64,000 nucleotides of DNA from Afipia massiliensis (GTDB taxonomy: Bacteria; Pseudomonadota; Alphaproteobacteria; Rhizobiales; Xanthobacteraceae). The notes beneath the pieces are model-generated. The model saw only the letters and a program-made list of their open reading frames with translations. It made no database searches and was not told the DNA's origin. Below are positions 18,302-27,640 of this stretch, piece by piece. The stretch spans positions 1,055,501 through 1,119,500 of the forward strand of contig NZ_LBIA02000001.1 of assembly GCF_001006325.2 (NCBI RefSeq), given 5' to 3'. Numbering within the stretch: position 1 is the stretch's first letter; each line of letters opens with the position of its first letter. The translations under genes and the position numbers were made by a program.

Positions 18302-19582
18302 TCAAATCGCGTTCTTGGAGAAATCGAACCGTGGAGGAAGCACCTTCACCAGTTCCTCTTTTGTCACCTTTTTCTTAACTTCAAGCTTGCCAGCTTCGAC
18401 GCGGGAAATGTAACAATCCACTAGCCCCGAGTGGTCCTCGCGACGCAAAAGCTTCTCGCCCTGCGGGTGACCGATAGAGTTCATCAGCTTCGCACCCTCA
18501 AGCGCTTCGATAACTAGCTTGTCGTCCTTCTTCGTCTTCCAGCCCGAAGTCTCGATCGCCTGTTTGAGCGCGAAGACGTTTTCCCACGACTGCCAGGCAT
18601 GGCTCTTAGCCATCACTCGCTGCGAATTGGTCTCACGCGCGTCGACATCATCAATTCCCATACGCTTGTTGTGTTCGCGATGAAACGCGTCGTCTTTATA
18701 TTTGAGCATTCGTGGAAAATTCTCGACGAGATAGACGCCCTCGCCCGCACCCTGAAGGTCGCTTGGAGCGATCGCTTCCATGGTCCCGCAGATCGAATAC
18801 ATCCGCATGGTCTTCTCAAGACCCATCGACTTGGCTTGAGTGTAAAATGCCACCGCCTGCGCACCGAAGAACACAGAGAACAAGACCTGTGTCTCCTGGG
18901 GGATCTTGGCGAGATAAGGCACCATGTCCTTGGCATCGAGTGGCACGAAGATTGGAGCGTTGACCTTTCCGCCGAGCTTTTCGATGACAGCCTTATGCTC
19001 CTGATGATGGCTGTGGCCCCATGCGTAATCCGGGGAGATAATCGTCCAGTTCTTGCCGAGATTCTCGAAGGCCCAGGGCGCGCCCGCCGCGGCCAGCGTA
19101 TAGGTGTCAGTGCCAGTGCGGAAGGAATAGCGGCTACCCTTGGAGCCGGTTGCTTCCGTCGCCTCCCCCGCTGAGAAATAGACAGTCTTAAGTTCAGTCG
19201 CGACCGGAATTGCCGACAACATAACACCAGAATGGACCGAGCCTACGATGAAGTTCGCCCCGCTGCGCTCAATAAGCGAACGAAGTTTGCGGGTGCCGGT
19301 GGCCGGATTGGATTCGGTGTCTTCTGTGATCAGCTCAACCTTGCGCCCGGCGATGCCGCCTTGCTCATTGACGAGCGCAACCGCAGCTTTTGCCGCCTTG
19401 TCATGCCAGTACCCCCATGAGGCAAAGCCGCCAGTCAGTTCGCAATGATGGCCGAGAATGATCGGACCGCCGTCGCGGGCATAAAGATCACGCGTCAAGC
19501 CAAGATAGGCGGTTCCCGCCGCGGCGCCCCCCGACAAGGCATGGGACAGAAAACTTCTCCGGCTTAGTTTGTACTTGCTCAT
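18302..19582 (-). CDS. LIV/urea-type ABC transporter binding protein with Tat signal
   Basis: A 426-residue periplasmic binding protein. A twin-arginine signal (SRRSFLSHALSGGAAAG) near the start implies folded export. The mature part starts ILGHHCELTGGFASWGYWHDKAA, with NEQGGIAGRKVELITED and ANFIVGSVHSGVMLS. The layout resembles amide/urea-type receptors (FmdD/UrtA-like) more than leucine receptors. The ATG at 19582 has GGAG six bases upstream; the ATG at 19594 is too close to its purine run. It is the last gene of its operon, after livF, which is an unusual place for the receptor. Confidence 0.88.
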   Translation of the reverse strand: MSKYKLSRRSFLSHALSGGAAAGTAYLGLTRDLYARDGGPIILGHHCELTGGFASWGYWHDKAAKAAVALVNEQGGIAGRKVELITEDTESNPATGTRKLRSLIERSGANFIVGSVHSGVMLSAIPVATELKTVYFSAGEATEATGSKGSRYSFRTGTDTYTLAAAGAPWAFENLGKNWTIISPDYAWGHSHHQEHKAVIEKLGGKVNAPIFVPLDAKDMVPYLAKIPQETQVLFSVFFGAQAVAFYTQAKSMGLEKTMRMYSICGTMEAIAPSDLQGAGEGVYLVENFPRMLKYKDDAFHREHNKRMGIDDVDARETNSQRVMAKSHAWQSWENVFALKQAIETSGWKTKKDDKLVIEALEGAKLMNSIGHPQGEKLLRREDHSGLVDCYISRVEAGKLEVKKKVTKEELVKVLPPRFDFSKNAI

Positions 19583-19603
19583 GATATTCTCCATACCTTC
19601 GCT

Positions 19604-20311
19604 TCAGATCGATACGCCAAGATAGCGATGAACAGCCGAAGGATCGGCGGAAAGCTGTTCCGGCGTCGCCTCGTGGACGATGACACCCTTCTCCATCAGG
19701 TAAATCCTGCTCGCGAGCTTCAAAGCAGTGCGCAGGTTCTGCTCGACTAGGAGAACCGCAACACCGCGACTCGCGATTGTGGAAATCTCGCGCCGGATTT
19801 CATTGACAAGTTTGGGCATGATGCCTTCGGTCGGCTCGTCAAGCAGAATGAGCTTGGGGGAACGCATCAGGGAGCGCCCAAGCGCCAGAATCTGCTGCTC
19901 TCCGCCCGAAAGTGTTCCCGCGCTTTGATGCCGCCGCTCGAGCAGACGGGAGAACCTGTCATAGATGTAATCGCGAATGGTTGGATCAGGCCGCTCGCGC
20001 AATCCGAGAAACAGATTCTCTTCGACAGTCAGGTTCGGGAAGATACCGCGCCCTTGCGGTACATAGCCAACACCTTCACCGCTCACGCAATGCGGGGGCA
20101 AGCGCGCTAAGTCCTCGCCGTTAAAATACACATGTCCACTCTTACGCGGCAGCAATCCCAAAATTGCGCGCAGCGTCGACGTCTTGCCAACGCCGTTGCG
20201 ACCGAGTAGCGCGACAGTTTCACCCGAATGGACATGAAGCTGGACCCCACGCAGAACCGGAATGCGGCCGATCGAAGCAGTGAGATTGACGACATCCAGA
20301 ACCGGTTTCAT
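19604..20311 (-). CDS. livF: LIV-type ABC transporter ATPase, LivF
   Basis: A 235-residue ATPase: Walker A GRNGVGKTST near residue 37, YVPQGRGIFPNLTVEENL, signature LSGGEQQIL, Walker B LILLDEPTEGIMP. The GEGVGYVPQGRG form is seen in UrtE-like subunits. It overlaps livG by four bases and is followed by the receptor gene 21 bases on. The start has a strong GGAGGAGG site. Confidence 0.93.
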   Translation of the reverse strand: MKPVLDVVNLTASIGRIPVLRGVQLHVHSGETVALLGRNGVGKTSTLRAILGLLPRKSGHVYFNGEDLARLPPHCVSGEGVGYVPQGRGIFPNLTVEENLFLGLRERPDPTIRDYIYDRFSRLLERRHQSAGTLSGGEQQILALGRSLMRSPKLILLDEPTEGIMPKLVNEIRREISTIASRGVAVLLVEQNLRTALKLASRIYLMEKGVIVHEATPEQLSADPSAVHRYLGVSI

Positions 20312-21060
20312 TCCACCTCCTCCGGAGTGCCGAGATAAACTTCCTGAACCTTGTCGTTCTTCATCACCTCATCTGGCGTACCCTGGACCAGAAGCCGACC
20401 CTGCGCCATCACCGTAATCAATTCTGCTATTTTGAAAACGACTTCCATGTCGTGCTCGATGAGGATGATATCTACCGTGCGCGCAAGACTTGTGATGCGC
20501 TCCACAGTGCGCTCGGTCTCGCTCGGGCTCATGCCGCAGATCGGCTCGTCCAAGAGAAGAAGCCGGGGTCGGTTGGCAAGCGCTAGTGCGATTTCGAGCA
20601 GTGCAACATCGCCGTACGACAGCACGCCGGCATTTATGGAGGCGAGACGATCCAACCCTGTCTCCTGCAGAATCTCATCGACACGTCGATTGACGCCGCG
20701 ATAACCGCGCGCTGGACGAAACGGATTCGACACACCTTCATTGGCGAACACTGCGATGCGTATATTGTCCTTCACCGACATGCCGCCAAACACACTTTTA
20801 ATCTGTAGCGTGCGTGATAGGCCACGAGCTACGATCTCGTGCGGCGCCTTTCCAATAAGATTTTCATCCTGGAAAAGGACGCGGCCGGATGTCGCCGGGA
20901 GCATACCGGTGATGAGATTGAACAAGGTGGTCTTGCCCGCGCCGTTCGGACCAATCACAGCGTTCAGAATACCCTTAGGGAAACGAATGCTTATATCGTC
21001 AACCGCAGTGAGACCACCGAAACGCTTGGTCAGACCCTGTATTTCCAGCGCCGTTTCCAT
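20308..21060 (-). CDS. livG: LIV-type ABC transporter ATPase, LivG
   Basis: A 250-residue ATPase with Walker A GPNGAGKTTLFNLITG, LSYGDVALLEIALALANRP in place of the signature, and Walker B LLLLDEPICGMSPSE. The C-terminus VQEVYLGTPEE is typical. It partners the LivF encoded next. It is five bases downstream of livM. Confidence 0.93.
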   Translation of the reverse strand: METALEIQGLTKRFGGLTAVDDISIRFPKGILNAVIGPNGAGKTTLFNLITGMLPATSGRVLFQDENLIGKAPHEIVARGLSRTLQIKSVFGGMSVKDNIRIAVFANEGVSNPFRPARGYRGVNRRVDEILQETGLDRLASINAGVLSYGDVALLEIALALANRPRLLLLDEPICGMSPSETERTVERITSLARTVDIILIEHDMEVVFKIAELITVMAQGRLLVQGTPDEVMKNDKVQEVYLGTPEEVE

Positions 21061-21065
21061 GTCGC

Positions 21066-22070
21066 TTAATCCATCTCTGCCAGGGATTTGATGTCGGCTG
21101 CCGCCCGATCATCCTTGCTCTCGCGCCGCTCGATCAGGTCGTTAAAGATTCCGACGATGCCACGCGGCGCGAACATCACGACGAGAATGACCAGCGCTCC
21201 GACTGCGATGAGATAGTTCTCCCAGACGCCGGAGACCACCTCGCGAAACAGGATCAGTAGCGCCGTGCCGATGAAAGGCCCCAACAACGTGCCGGCGCCG
21301 CCGACTATGCTCCACACCACGGCCTCGCCGGAGACGTGATAGAACATGTAGGAGGCCGATGCGTAACGACCGAACAGCGCGAACAGCGCACCACCGACAC
21401 CAGCAAGAAATCCAGCGATCACGAAAGCAATCCAGCGCGTCAGATAGACATTGATGCCGATCAGCGAAGCGCGCTTTTCGTTGTCACGCACCGCCGCAAA
21501 CCGCATTCCAAGCGGACTTGCAACAAGCAGCGCGAACCCGGCAAAGCAAGCAAAGCAGACCACGTAGATGAAATAGAACTGCGTCACGCGGTCGGTCAGC
21601 GAGAGCCCCGCGGCCTCCCACAAGACAGGTGTGCTAAAGGACAGGCCATCGTCGCCTCCGGTGATCGATTTCGCCGACATTGCAACGAAGTAGAAGATCA
21701 GCGAGAACACCACGGTGATGATCGCAAAATAATGCCATGTCAGACGGACAGCGATGGCTCCCGCGATGGCCGCCATAGCGCTCGCGGCAAAGACGCCGAG
21801 AAAGAGCGCCGGCCAAAGCCCAAGGCCGAAATGGCTGACGCCGATCGCCACGCCATACATGCCAAAACCGAAATAGAGCGCTTGCCCGAATGACAGCAAA
21901 CCGACATAGCCGAGAAGCAGGTTGACGCTGGCGGCTAGCAGAGACCAGATCATGATCTCAGCGATGACGTTGATCCAAAACAAGCTACCCAACTGCTGCA
22001 ACACCAGCGGCGAGAACGCCAGAGCGATAGCGACAGCGGCGATGCCCGCCCATTTGATCCGGCTCGCCAT
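21066..22070 (-). CDS. livM: LIV-type ABC transporter permease, LivM
   Basis: A 334-residue inner-membrane permease with about ten helices. LLGYVGLLSFGQALYFGFGMYG near residue 50, SITGGDDGLSF near 135, and the coupling loop RDNEKRASLIGINVYLTRW near 200 identify LivM. Its ATG shares one base with the livH stop (TAATG). Confidence 0.94.
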   Translation of the reverse strand: MASRIKWAGIAAVAIALAFSPLVLQQLGSLFWINVIAEIMIWSLLAASVNLLLGYVGLLSFGQALYFGFGMYGVAIGVSHFGLGLWPALFLGVFAASAMAAIAGAIAVRLTWHYFAIITVVFSLIFYFVAMSAKSITGGDDGLSFSTPVLWEAAGLSLTDRVTQFYFIYVVCFACFAGFALLVASPLGMRFAAVRDNEKRASLIGINVYLTRWIAFVIAGFLAGVGGALFALFGRYASASYMFYHVSGEAVVWSIVGGAGTLLGPFIGTALLILFREVVSGVWENYLIAVGALVILVVMFAPRGIVGIFNDLIERRESKDDRAAADIKSLAEMD

Positions 22071-22924
22071 TATCGGGTCGCTCCTGCGAATAGACCGTTC
22101 GGCTTGACAAACAGAACGCCACTCATGACTGCGAGGGACGTAATTCGGGCGAGGGTGGGATCGGCGAAGCTCGATACCAAGCCTTCGAGCACAGCCAGAA
22201 GAATAGCCGCCGCGACAGTCCCCTTAAGATTGCCGAGACCACCGATCACTACCGCCATGAAGCTGACCGGCAGGATGTCGATACCGGTACGAAATTCGAC
22301 CGTGGTGATGGGCGCGGCAATGGCGCCGCCGAGCAACGCCATCGCGGTCCCGAGACCAAAGGTAAAGGCGCACACGCGCGCTACCGGAATACCAAGTGCC
22401 GTCGCGGTTTCGCGATCGTGACGCACCGCGCGGATCCAAGTTCCGAGGGTGGTTCGGGACAAAAACAAGAAGAAGGCCGCAATGCACAGCATGGCGAACA
22501 ACGCCGCAAACAGCCGGTAGATATCGTATTCGAGGCCGAAGAGAGGAACGGTGCCTGGGATGGGCGCGGGCATGCGCTGAGCCTGTGCGCCGAACGTCGC
22601 TCGCACAGTTTCCTGCAGGATCATCGAAAGCCCGAATGTCGTGACAATGGTGAGCGAGGCTGCTGTAATAGTCGGCCGAATCACGAGCCGCTCGATAACA
22701 AGGCCGAGCGCAAGGCCGAGGAGCGGCACAAGAACAAGCGCAATCCAGAAACCTGTGGTGCCCGCGATAACCAGCGCCAACACAGTGCCGACCATGAAAA
22801 AGTCGCCATGCGCCACGTTGATAATGTCGAGCAAGCCGAAAATGATCGAGAGGCCTAGCGCGATCAGGGCAACAATCAGACCCCACACCAAGCCGTTAAT
22901 TGTCAATGCAATGACAAGGTCCAT
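22070..22924 (-). CDS. livH: LIV-type ABC transporter permease, LivH
   Basis: A 284-residue inner-membrane permease. IFGLLDIINVAHGDFFMVGTV near residue 30, the loop RAVRHDRETATALGIPVARV and AVVIGGLGNLKGTVAAA identify LivH. The ATG at 22924 has GGCGGAG upstream; earlier in-frame starts would add a Cys-rich non-homologous leader. It is the first gene of this operon, divergent from the nitrilase gene. Confidence 0.92.
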   Translation of the reverse strand: MDLVIALTINGLVWGLIVALIALGLSIIFGLLDIINVAHGDFFMVGTVLALVIAGTTGFWIALVLVPLLGLALGLVIERLVIRPTITAASLTIVTTFGLSMILQETVRATFGAQAQRMPAPIPGTVPLFGLEYDIYRLFAALFAMLCIAAFFLFLSRTTLGTWIRAVRHDRETATALGIPVARVCAFTFGLGTAMALLGGAIAAPITTVEFRTGIDILPVSFMAVVIGGLGNLKGTVAAAILLAVLEGLVSSFADPTLARITSLAVMSGVLFVKPNGLFAGATR

Positions 22925-23452
22925 GCGCTCCGCCCAGATTGGTGTTTCGAGTAGAAAACGATTGTTTCCTTCCCGCTTTTGACAAACATGCAACACTTTC
23001 GCGTCAGCGGAAGCAAGAAAACGTGCAAGTGGCTTTGCGCAAATCATCTGTCCTGTTTGCGAGCAGTTGCACAATGAATCGCCACGAAAGCATACAGGCC
23101 TTCATTGCACCGGAGCGTCAAGCGCCGCAAACATTGCTTTACCTTGGACATACTTTCCAATCTGATCGGAGATTTATCGCACTGCGAAGTACGCTCCGCG
23201 AAGGAAATACCGATGCGCTACAAGACCGTGAGGCAGCAGCATCTTGCGTATTGCAAATGCAACGACCGGAGCGCGGCACTCTCTAGCACGCTGCACAAAT
23301 TGCGCGTCACGCTCGGCGAAACCGAGAAGTATTGCCCCTTCATCGATGGCGGAATGCTTGCAACAGGCCTTGCAAGATTCGGCATCATTGCCTCGCGGAG
23401 CGCGTGCTAATCTTGGCCATCTAAATAAAAGTAGAAAATGAGGTTTTGTGCC
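22925..23452. other. Divergent promoter region between the LIV operon and the nitrilase gene
   Basis: No gene was seen in this stretch of about 530 bases. It should hold both promoters and a binding site for the nearby LysR regulator. TTGCACAA occurs at 23067-23074, and related GCAA/TTGC-containing words are frequent. Short frames here have no family features. Confidence 0.4.
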
Positions 23453-24517
23453 ATGTCGTCGCTTGTGAAAGTTGCTGCGGTTCATGCAGCGCCGGTCTTT
23501 CTCGATCGTACCGCCACCACCGAGAAGGCGATTTCGATTCTGAGAGAAGCTGCTAATGCTGGTGCGGAGCTGATTGCGTTTCCTGAAACCTATATTCCCG
23601 CTTTTCCAGTCTGGGCCGCTCTATGGGCGCCTATCGACAACCACGACCTCTTTACGTTAATCGCCGAACAATCAGTGGCACTGCATGGCCCTGAGATTGC
23701 AGCAATACGTCGCGAGGCGCGCGCGCTCGGCGTCATCGTTTCGATGGGCATCAGTGAGAGCTCAACCGCCAGCGTTGGTGCGATCTGGAATAGCAACGTC
23801 CTGATCGGCAGTGATGGCGAGATCCTCAATCATCATCGCAAGCTCGTGCCTACCTTCTATGAGAAGCTAATATGGGCCGCAGGCGACGGAGCTGGTCTCA
23901 AGGTCTCCTCGACCCCAGTCGGGCGGATCGGAAATTTGATCTGCGGCGAAAACACAAATCCACTCGCGCGCTATGCACTGATCGCACAGGCCGAGCAGAT
24001 TCACATCTCGAGCTGGCCGCCGATGTGGCCAACCCGTCGCCCCAGTGGTGGTGGAAACTTTAACAACGTCGCAGCCAATCGCATCCGCGCGAGCGCACAC
24101 TCATTCGAAGCCAAAGCCTATGGCATTGTCACGGCCGGCTATATGGACTCTGCGATGCGCGACTTCCTCGTCGCCCGCGATCCGTCCGTGGTTGAGGTGA
24201 TCGACCGAACACAGCGCGCCGCCAGCTTTTTCGTCGATCCCACTGGAGAGACCGTGGGCGAGATGTTGCAGGATCAGGAAGGCATCGCCTACGCCGAGTT
24301 TGATCTGACCCGCTGCATCGAGCCCAAACAGTTCCACGATGTTGTTGGCTATTACAATCGCTTCGACATTTTCGATTTGACCGTCAATCGCAAGCGTCTG
24401 AAGCCCGTCACCTTCTTGGACATCGCCGATTCGTCATCCGTTCCCGAACTCGACGAAGTCAGCCCTCAGGACGATGCTCTGTCGCGGAGCTACAACGGAA
24501 GGAACTTGGATGCGTGA
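23453..24517 (+). CDS. Nitrilase
   Basis: A 354-residue carbon-nitrogen hydrolase of the true nitrilase branch (nitrile to acid plus ammonia). The triad is Glu45 (IAFPETYIP), Lys130 (HHRKLVPTF) and Cys164 (LICGENTNPLARY). The motif CGENxNP and the C-terminal QFHDVVGYYNRFDIF fit nitrilases rather than amidases. The ATG at 23453 has GAGG upstream; an ATG at 23438 has none. The next two genes convert malonate to malonyl-CoA and acetyl-CoA, so a substrate whose acid product is malonate (for example cyanoacetate or malononitrile) is attractive; this is inference. Its 3' end overlaps the next gene by 8 bases. Confidence 0.9.
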   Translation: MSSLVKVAAVHAAPVFLDRTATTEKAISILREAANAGAELIAFPETYIPAFPVWAALWAPIDNHDLFTLIAEQSVALHGPEIAAIRREARALGVIVSMGISESSTASVGAIWNSNVLIGSDGEILNHHRKLVPTFYEKLIWAAGDGAGLKVSSTPVGRIGNLICGENTNPLARYALIAQAEQIHISSWPPMWPTRRPSGGGNFNNVAANRIRASAHSFEAKAYGIVTAGYMDSAMRDFLVARDPSVVEVIDRTQRAASFFVDPTGETVGEMLQDQEGIAYAEFDLTRCIEPKQFHDVVGYYNRFDIFDLTVNRKRLKPVTFLDIADSSSVPELDEVSPQDDALSRSYNGRNLDA

Positions 24518-25880
24518 AACCTTCTTCGCTGATTTGCTCGCCCAGATTGCGGAACGCGGCCGCGCCTTGTTTCCTGGAGGCCGCCGCGTTCCGCTGATTG
24601 GGCATCAACCCGACATTCTCGATCTGTGCCACGCCCTTCTGTCACGTCGGGGGGAAGCATCAGGCGTCGCACTTGCGGATCAGATTCTGAACATCTGGAG
24701 CCAGAGCGATAGCGAACGCAAGAAGCATTTCTTGCTCGATCTCGTGGCGGATTTCGGTCCCTTGATTGCGCAATTGGAAGCTGCTGTAACGGCATGGACG
24801 GCGCAGCAGTCCGAAACAGCGCTCCGCGCAATCCACGCCGCCGCTGAACCTCGCCGGCAGGAACTCATCCGCCGCCTCAATCTCGCACCAGGCGGCACGC
24901 GCAGGCTGGTGTCGATGCGGGAGGAGATATTTACCCACCGCAAGGCGCATCCTGAACTCGACATTCTCGACGCCGACTTCGTGCATCTATTCTCGTCGTG
25001 GTTCAACCGGGGCTTCCTGGTGCTAAGGCGGATCGACTGGTCCACCTCCGCCAACATTCTTGAAAAAATCATCCGTTACGAAGCCGTTCATGCCATCCAC
25101 GACTGGACGGAGCTGCGACGGCGGATCGAGCCGGAAGACCGCAGACTGTTCGCGTTCTTCCATCCCCAGATGACCGACGAGCCCCTGATATTCGTCGAAG
25201 TCGCGTTGACGCGCGACATTCCCGACAGCATCGCCCCGCTTCTTGCGCCCGACCGCCAGGCGATCAGCTCGACCGAAGCCGACACCGCGGTGTTCTATTC
25301 GATTTCAAACTGTCAGGAGGGATTGCGCGGCGTATCGTTCGGCAACTTCCTAATCAAGCAAGTGGTCGAGGATTTGCGCCGAGAACTACCCAATCTGAGG
25401 ACGTTCGTGACGTTATCCCCGGTACCCGGGTTTGCAAAATGGCTCGACCGGCAGCGAGGCGCTGCCCCGACTTGGCTTACGCCAGCGGATGGGGAGGCGC
25501 TTGATACCCTGCGGCAAGCCGGCTGGACCAACAATGACGAGGAACGCGTCCGCCTCACCGCGGCATTGGACGGCGCAGCATCACAATACTTTCTGGCCGA
25601 GAAGAATGAGCACCAAAAGCCAGTCGATCCGGTTGCGCGGTTTCATCTGGGCAATGGCGCAAGGCTCGAACGTTTGAACCCTTTCGGCGACACTTCAGCG
25701 AACGGACTCCGGCAGTCCTATGGGCTGATGGTCAATTATCTCTATGACCTCAAGAGCATTGAACGGAATCACGAGGCCTTCGCCGAAACCGGTGAAGTGG
25801 CCGCATCGAGCGCTGTGCGCAGCAAGCTGCGATCTTCTACAGCTTCCAAAGGCATCAGCACTCAGACTGTTGTCGCCTAA
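24510..25880 (+). CDS. Malonyl-CoA decarboxylase
   Basis: A 456-residue MCD. The helical N-terminal domain (about residues 1-180) includes the DFVHLFSSWFNRGFL segment. The GNAT-like catalytic domain has RLFAFFHPQMTDEPLIFVEVAL, YSISNCQEGLRGVSFGNFLIK, TLSPVPGFAKWL, and the catalytic-His segment ARFHLGNGARLERLN followed by SYGLMVNYLYDL. It converts malonyl-CoA to acetyl-CoA and CO2. The ATG at 24510 has AAGGA five bases upstream and overlaps the nitrilase end. The malonate ligase gene follows after 14 bases. Confidence 0.95.
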   Translation: MRETFFADLLAQIAERGRALFPGGRRVPLIGHQPDILDLCHALLSRRGEASGVALADQILNIWSQSDSERKKHFLLDLVADFGPLIAQLEAAVTAWTAQQSETALRAIHAAAEPRRQELIRRLNLAPGGTRRLVSMREEIFTHRKAHPELDILDADFVHLFSSWFNRGFLVLRRIDWSTSANILEKIIRYEAVHAIHDWTELRRRIEPEDRRLFAFFHPQMTDEPLIFVEVALTRDIPDSIAPLLAPDRQAISSTEADTAVFYSISNCQEGLRGVSFGNFLIKQVVEDLRRELPNLRTFVTLSPVPGFAKWLDRQRGAAPTWLTPADGEALDTLRQAGWTNNDEERVRLTAALDGAASQYFLAEKNEHQKPVDPVARFHLGNGARLERLNPFGDTSANGLRQSYGLMVNYLYDLKSIERNHEAFAETGEVAASSAVRSKLRSSTASKGISTQTVVA

Positions 25881-25894
25881 GTCAGGACAGAATA

Positions 25895-27424
25895 ATGACA
25901 GCTGAACCGGCCAATCTGTATGCGACCTTTGTCGCGCGTTGTGCAAATCCCGATAAGATTTTTATCGAGACGCAGGACGGCCGCCGTATCCGTTATCGCG
26001 ATGCCTTTGATCTCGCCGGACGGATCGCTAACGTACTAAAGACAAAGGGTGTGAACCCGCTCGACCGCGTCGCGGTACAAGTGGAAAAATCAGCTGAGGC
26101 GCTAATCCTTTATCTAGCGTGCCTGCGGATCGGTGCGATCTATCTGCCGCTAAACACAGCCTACACACTTAACGAGCTTGAATACTTCATCGGCGACGCC
26201 GAGCCACGCGTTGTTGTCTGCGCCCCCGCGGCCCACGATGCAATCCAGTCACTCATGACTCGCCTTCCTGGCTCGTCCGTCGTCACTCTTGGAACGAAAT
26301 CCGACGGATCGTTGATGCAGCTATCTCAGGCCGCATCAGCGCATATTGAGAACGTCCCGTCCAGTCCCGATGACGTCGCAGCAATTCTCTATACTTCTGG
26401 CACCACTGGCCGCTCAAAGGGTGCGATGCTAACGCACCATAATCTCAGATCGAACGCCGTGACACTGGCAGAAGCATGGCGGTTCACCGAGGGTGACGTC
26501 CTGCTCCACGCTTTGCCGCTGTTTCACACCCATGGGCTGTTCGTCGCCACCAACGTTGTTTTGATGAGCGGCGCACGCATGATCCTGATGCCGAAATTCG
26601 ATCCTGCAGTCATTCGCGAGAAACTTCCGGGCGCCACAGTGATGATGGGCGTTCCGACATTTTATACTCGCTTGCTTCAGGAGGACTGGCTTGACGCTGC
26701 GGCGGTCTCCCACATGCGCCTGTTCGTCTCTGGCTCGGCACCGCTACTGGCGGAGACCCACCGCGAATGGAGCAAACGAACAGACCACGCCATTCTTGAG
26801 CGTTACGGCATGACCGAAACCAACATGATCACGTCCAACCCATATTCCGGCACACGCATTCCCGGAACGGTCGGCACGCCGCTTCCAGGCATCGACGTGG
26901 TTATCACCGACCCACAGACCGGTGCGCTTCTTGCGCCAGGAGAGGTCGGCATGATCGAAGTTCGTGGCCCAAACGTCTTCCAGGGCTATTGGCGGATGCC
27001 GGAAAAAACAAAAGCCGAGCTGCGCAGCAATGGCTTCTTTATCACGGGTGATCTTGGCAAACTCGCGGGAGATGGCGTGCTCTCGATCGTAGGGCGCGGC
27101 AAGGATCTCGTGATCACGGGTGGATATAACGTCTACCCCAAGGAGGTGGAGACACAGATTGATGAGATCGAGGGCGTGGTCGAGAGCGCAGTCATCGGCG
27201 TCCCCCATCCCGACTTTGGCGAGGGAGTGACCGCAATCATTGTGAAGGATGTGGCGCACGACCTCGACGAGCAGGCAATCGTAAAAGCGCTGGACGGTCG
27301 GCTTGCCAAGTTCAAGCTGCCAAAGCGGGTAATCTTCGTCGAAGATCTGCCGCGAAATACTATGGGAAAGGTGCTGAAGGAGGTGCTACGGCGACAGTAC
27401 GGGTCGATCTACACGCACGGGTAG
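25895..27424 (+). CDS. matB: Malonate--CoA ligase (MatB-type acyl-CoA synthetase)
   Basis: A 509-residue ANL-family ligase. The P-loop is ILYTSGTTGRSKGAMLTH (near residue 165), with LPLFHTHGLFVATN, the adenylate motif RYGMTETNMITSNPY, the hinge GDLGKLAGDGVLSIVGRGKD and the catalytic lysine in RNTMGKVLK. Length and these motifs match MatB, which makes malonyl-CoA from malonate, ATP and CoA. It is adjacent to malonyl-CoA decarboxylase, as in the classical mat/mdc gene pairs. The specificity is strongly suggested by this pairing. Confidence 0.88.
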   Translation: MTAEPANLYATFVARCANPDKIFIETQDGRRIRYRDAFDLAGRIANVLKTKGVNPLDRVAVQVEKSAEALILYLACLRIGAIYLPLNTAYTLNELEYFIGDAEPRVVVCAPAAHDAIQSLMTRLPGSSVVTLGTKSDGSLMQLSQAASAHIENVPSSPDDVAAILYTSGTTGRSKGAMLTHHNLRSNAVTLAEAWRFTEGDVLLHALPLFHTHGLFVATNVVLMSGARMILMPKFDPAVIREKLPGATVMMGVPTFYTRLLQEDWLDAAAVSHMRLFVSGSAPLLAETHREWSKRTDHAILERYGMTETNMITSNPYSGTRIPGTVGTPLPGIDVVITDPQTGALLAPGEVGMIEVRGPNVFQGYWRMPEKTKAELRSNGFFITGDLGKLAGDGVLSIVGRGKDLVITGGYNVYPKEVETQIDEIEGVVESAVIGVPHPDFGEGVTAIIVKDVAHDLDEQAIVKALDGRLAKFKLPKRVIFVEDLPRNTMGKVLKEVLRRQYGSIYTHG

Positions 27425-27640
27425 CCGTTTGCAGGGCAATAAATTAACGACGAGAGCTGCGACAGTATCAACCGTTCGAATAACAGACGTCCATCAGAAC
27501 TTCTCGGTGGGTTCTGCGAAGGGATTCACCGACGTTGAGGCCGAGGCGATACTCAGCCTTGTTTTAAAGCGGTGCAGGGGTTTTGCAGCTTAGCGCCGCT
27601 CCGCGGGCAAAGTCCCCGCCCTGCTCCGGGAAGTTCGCAC

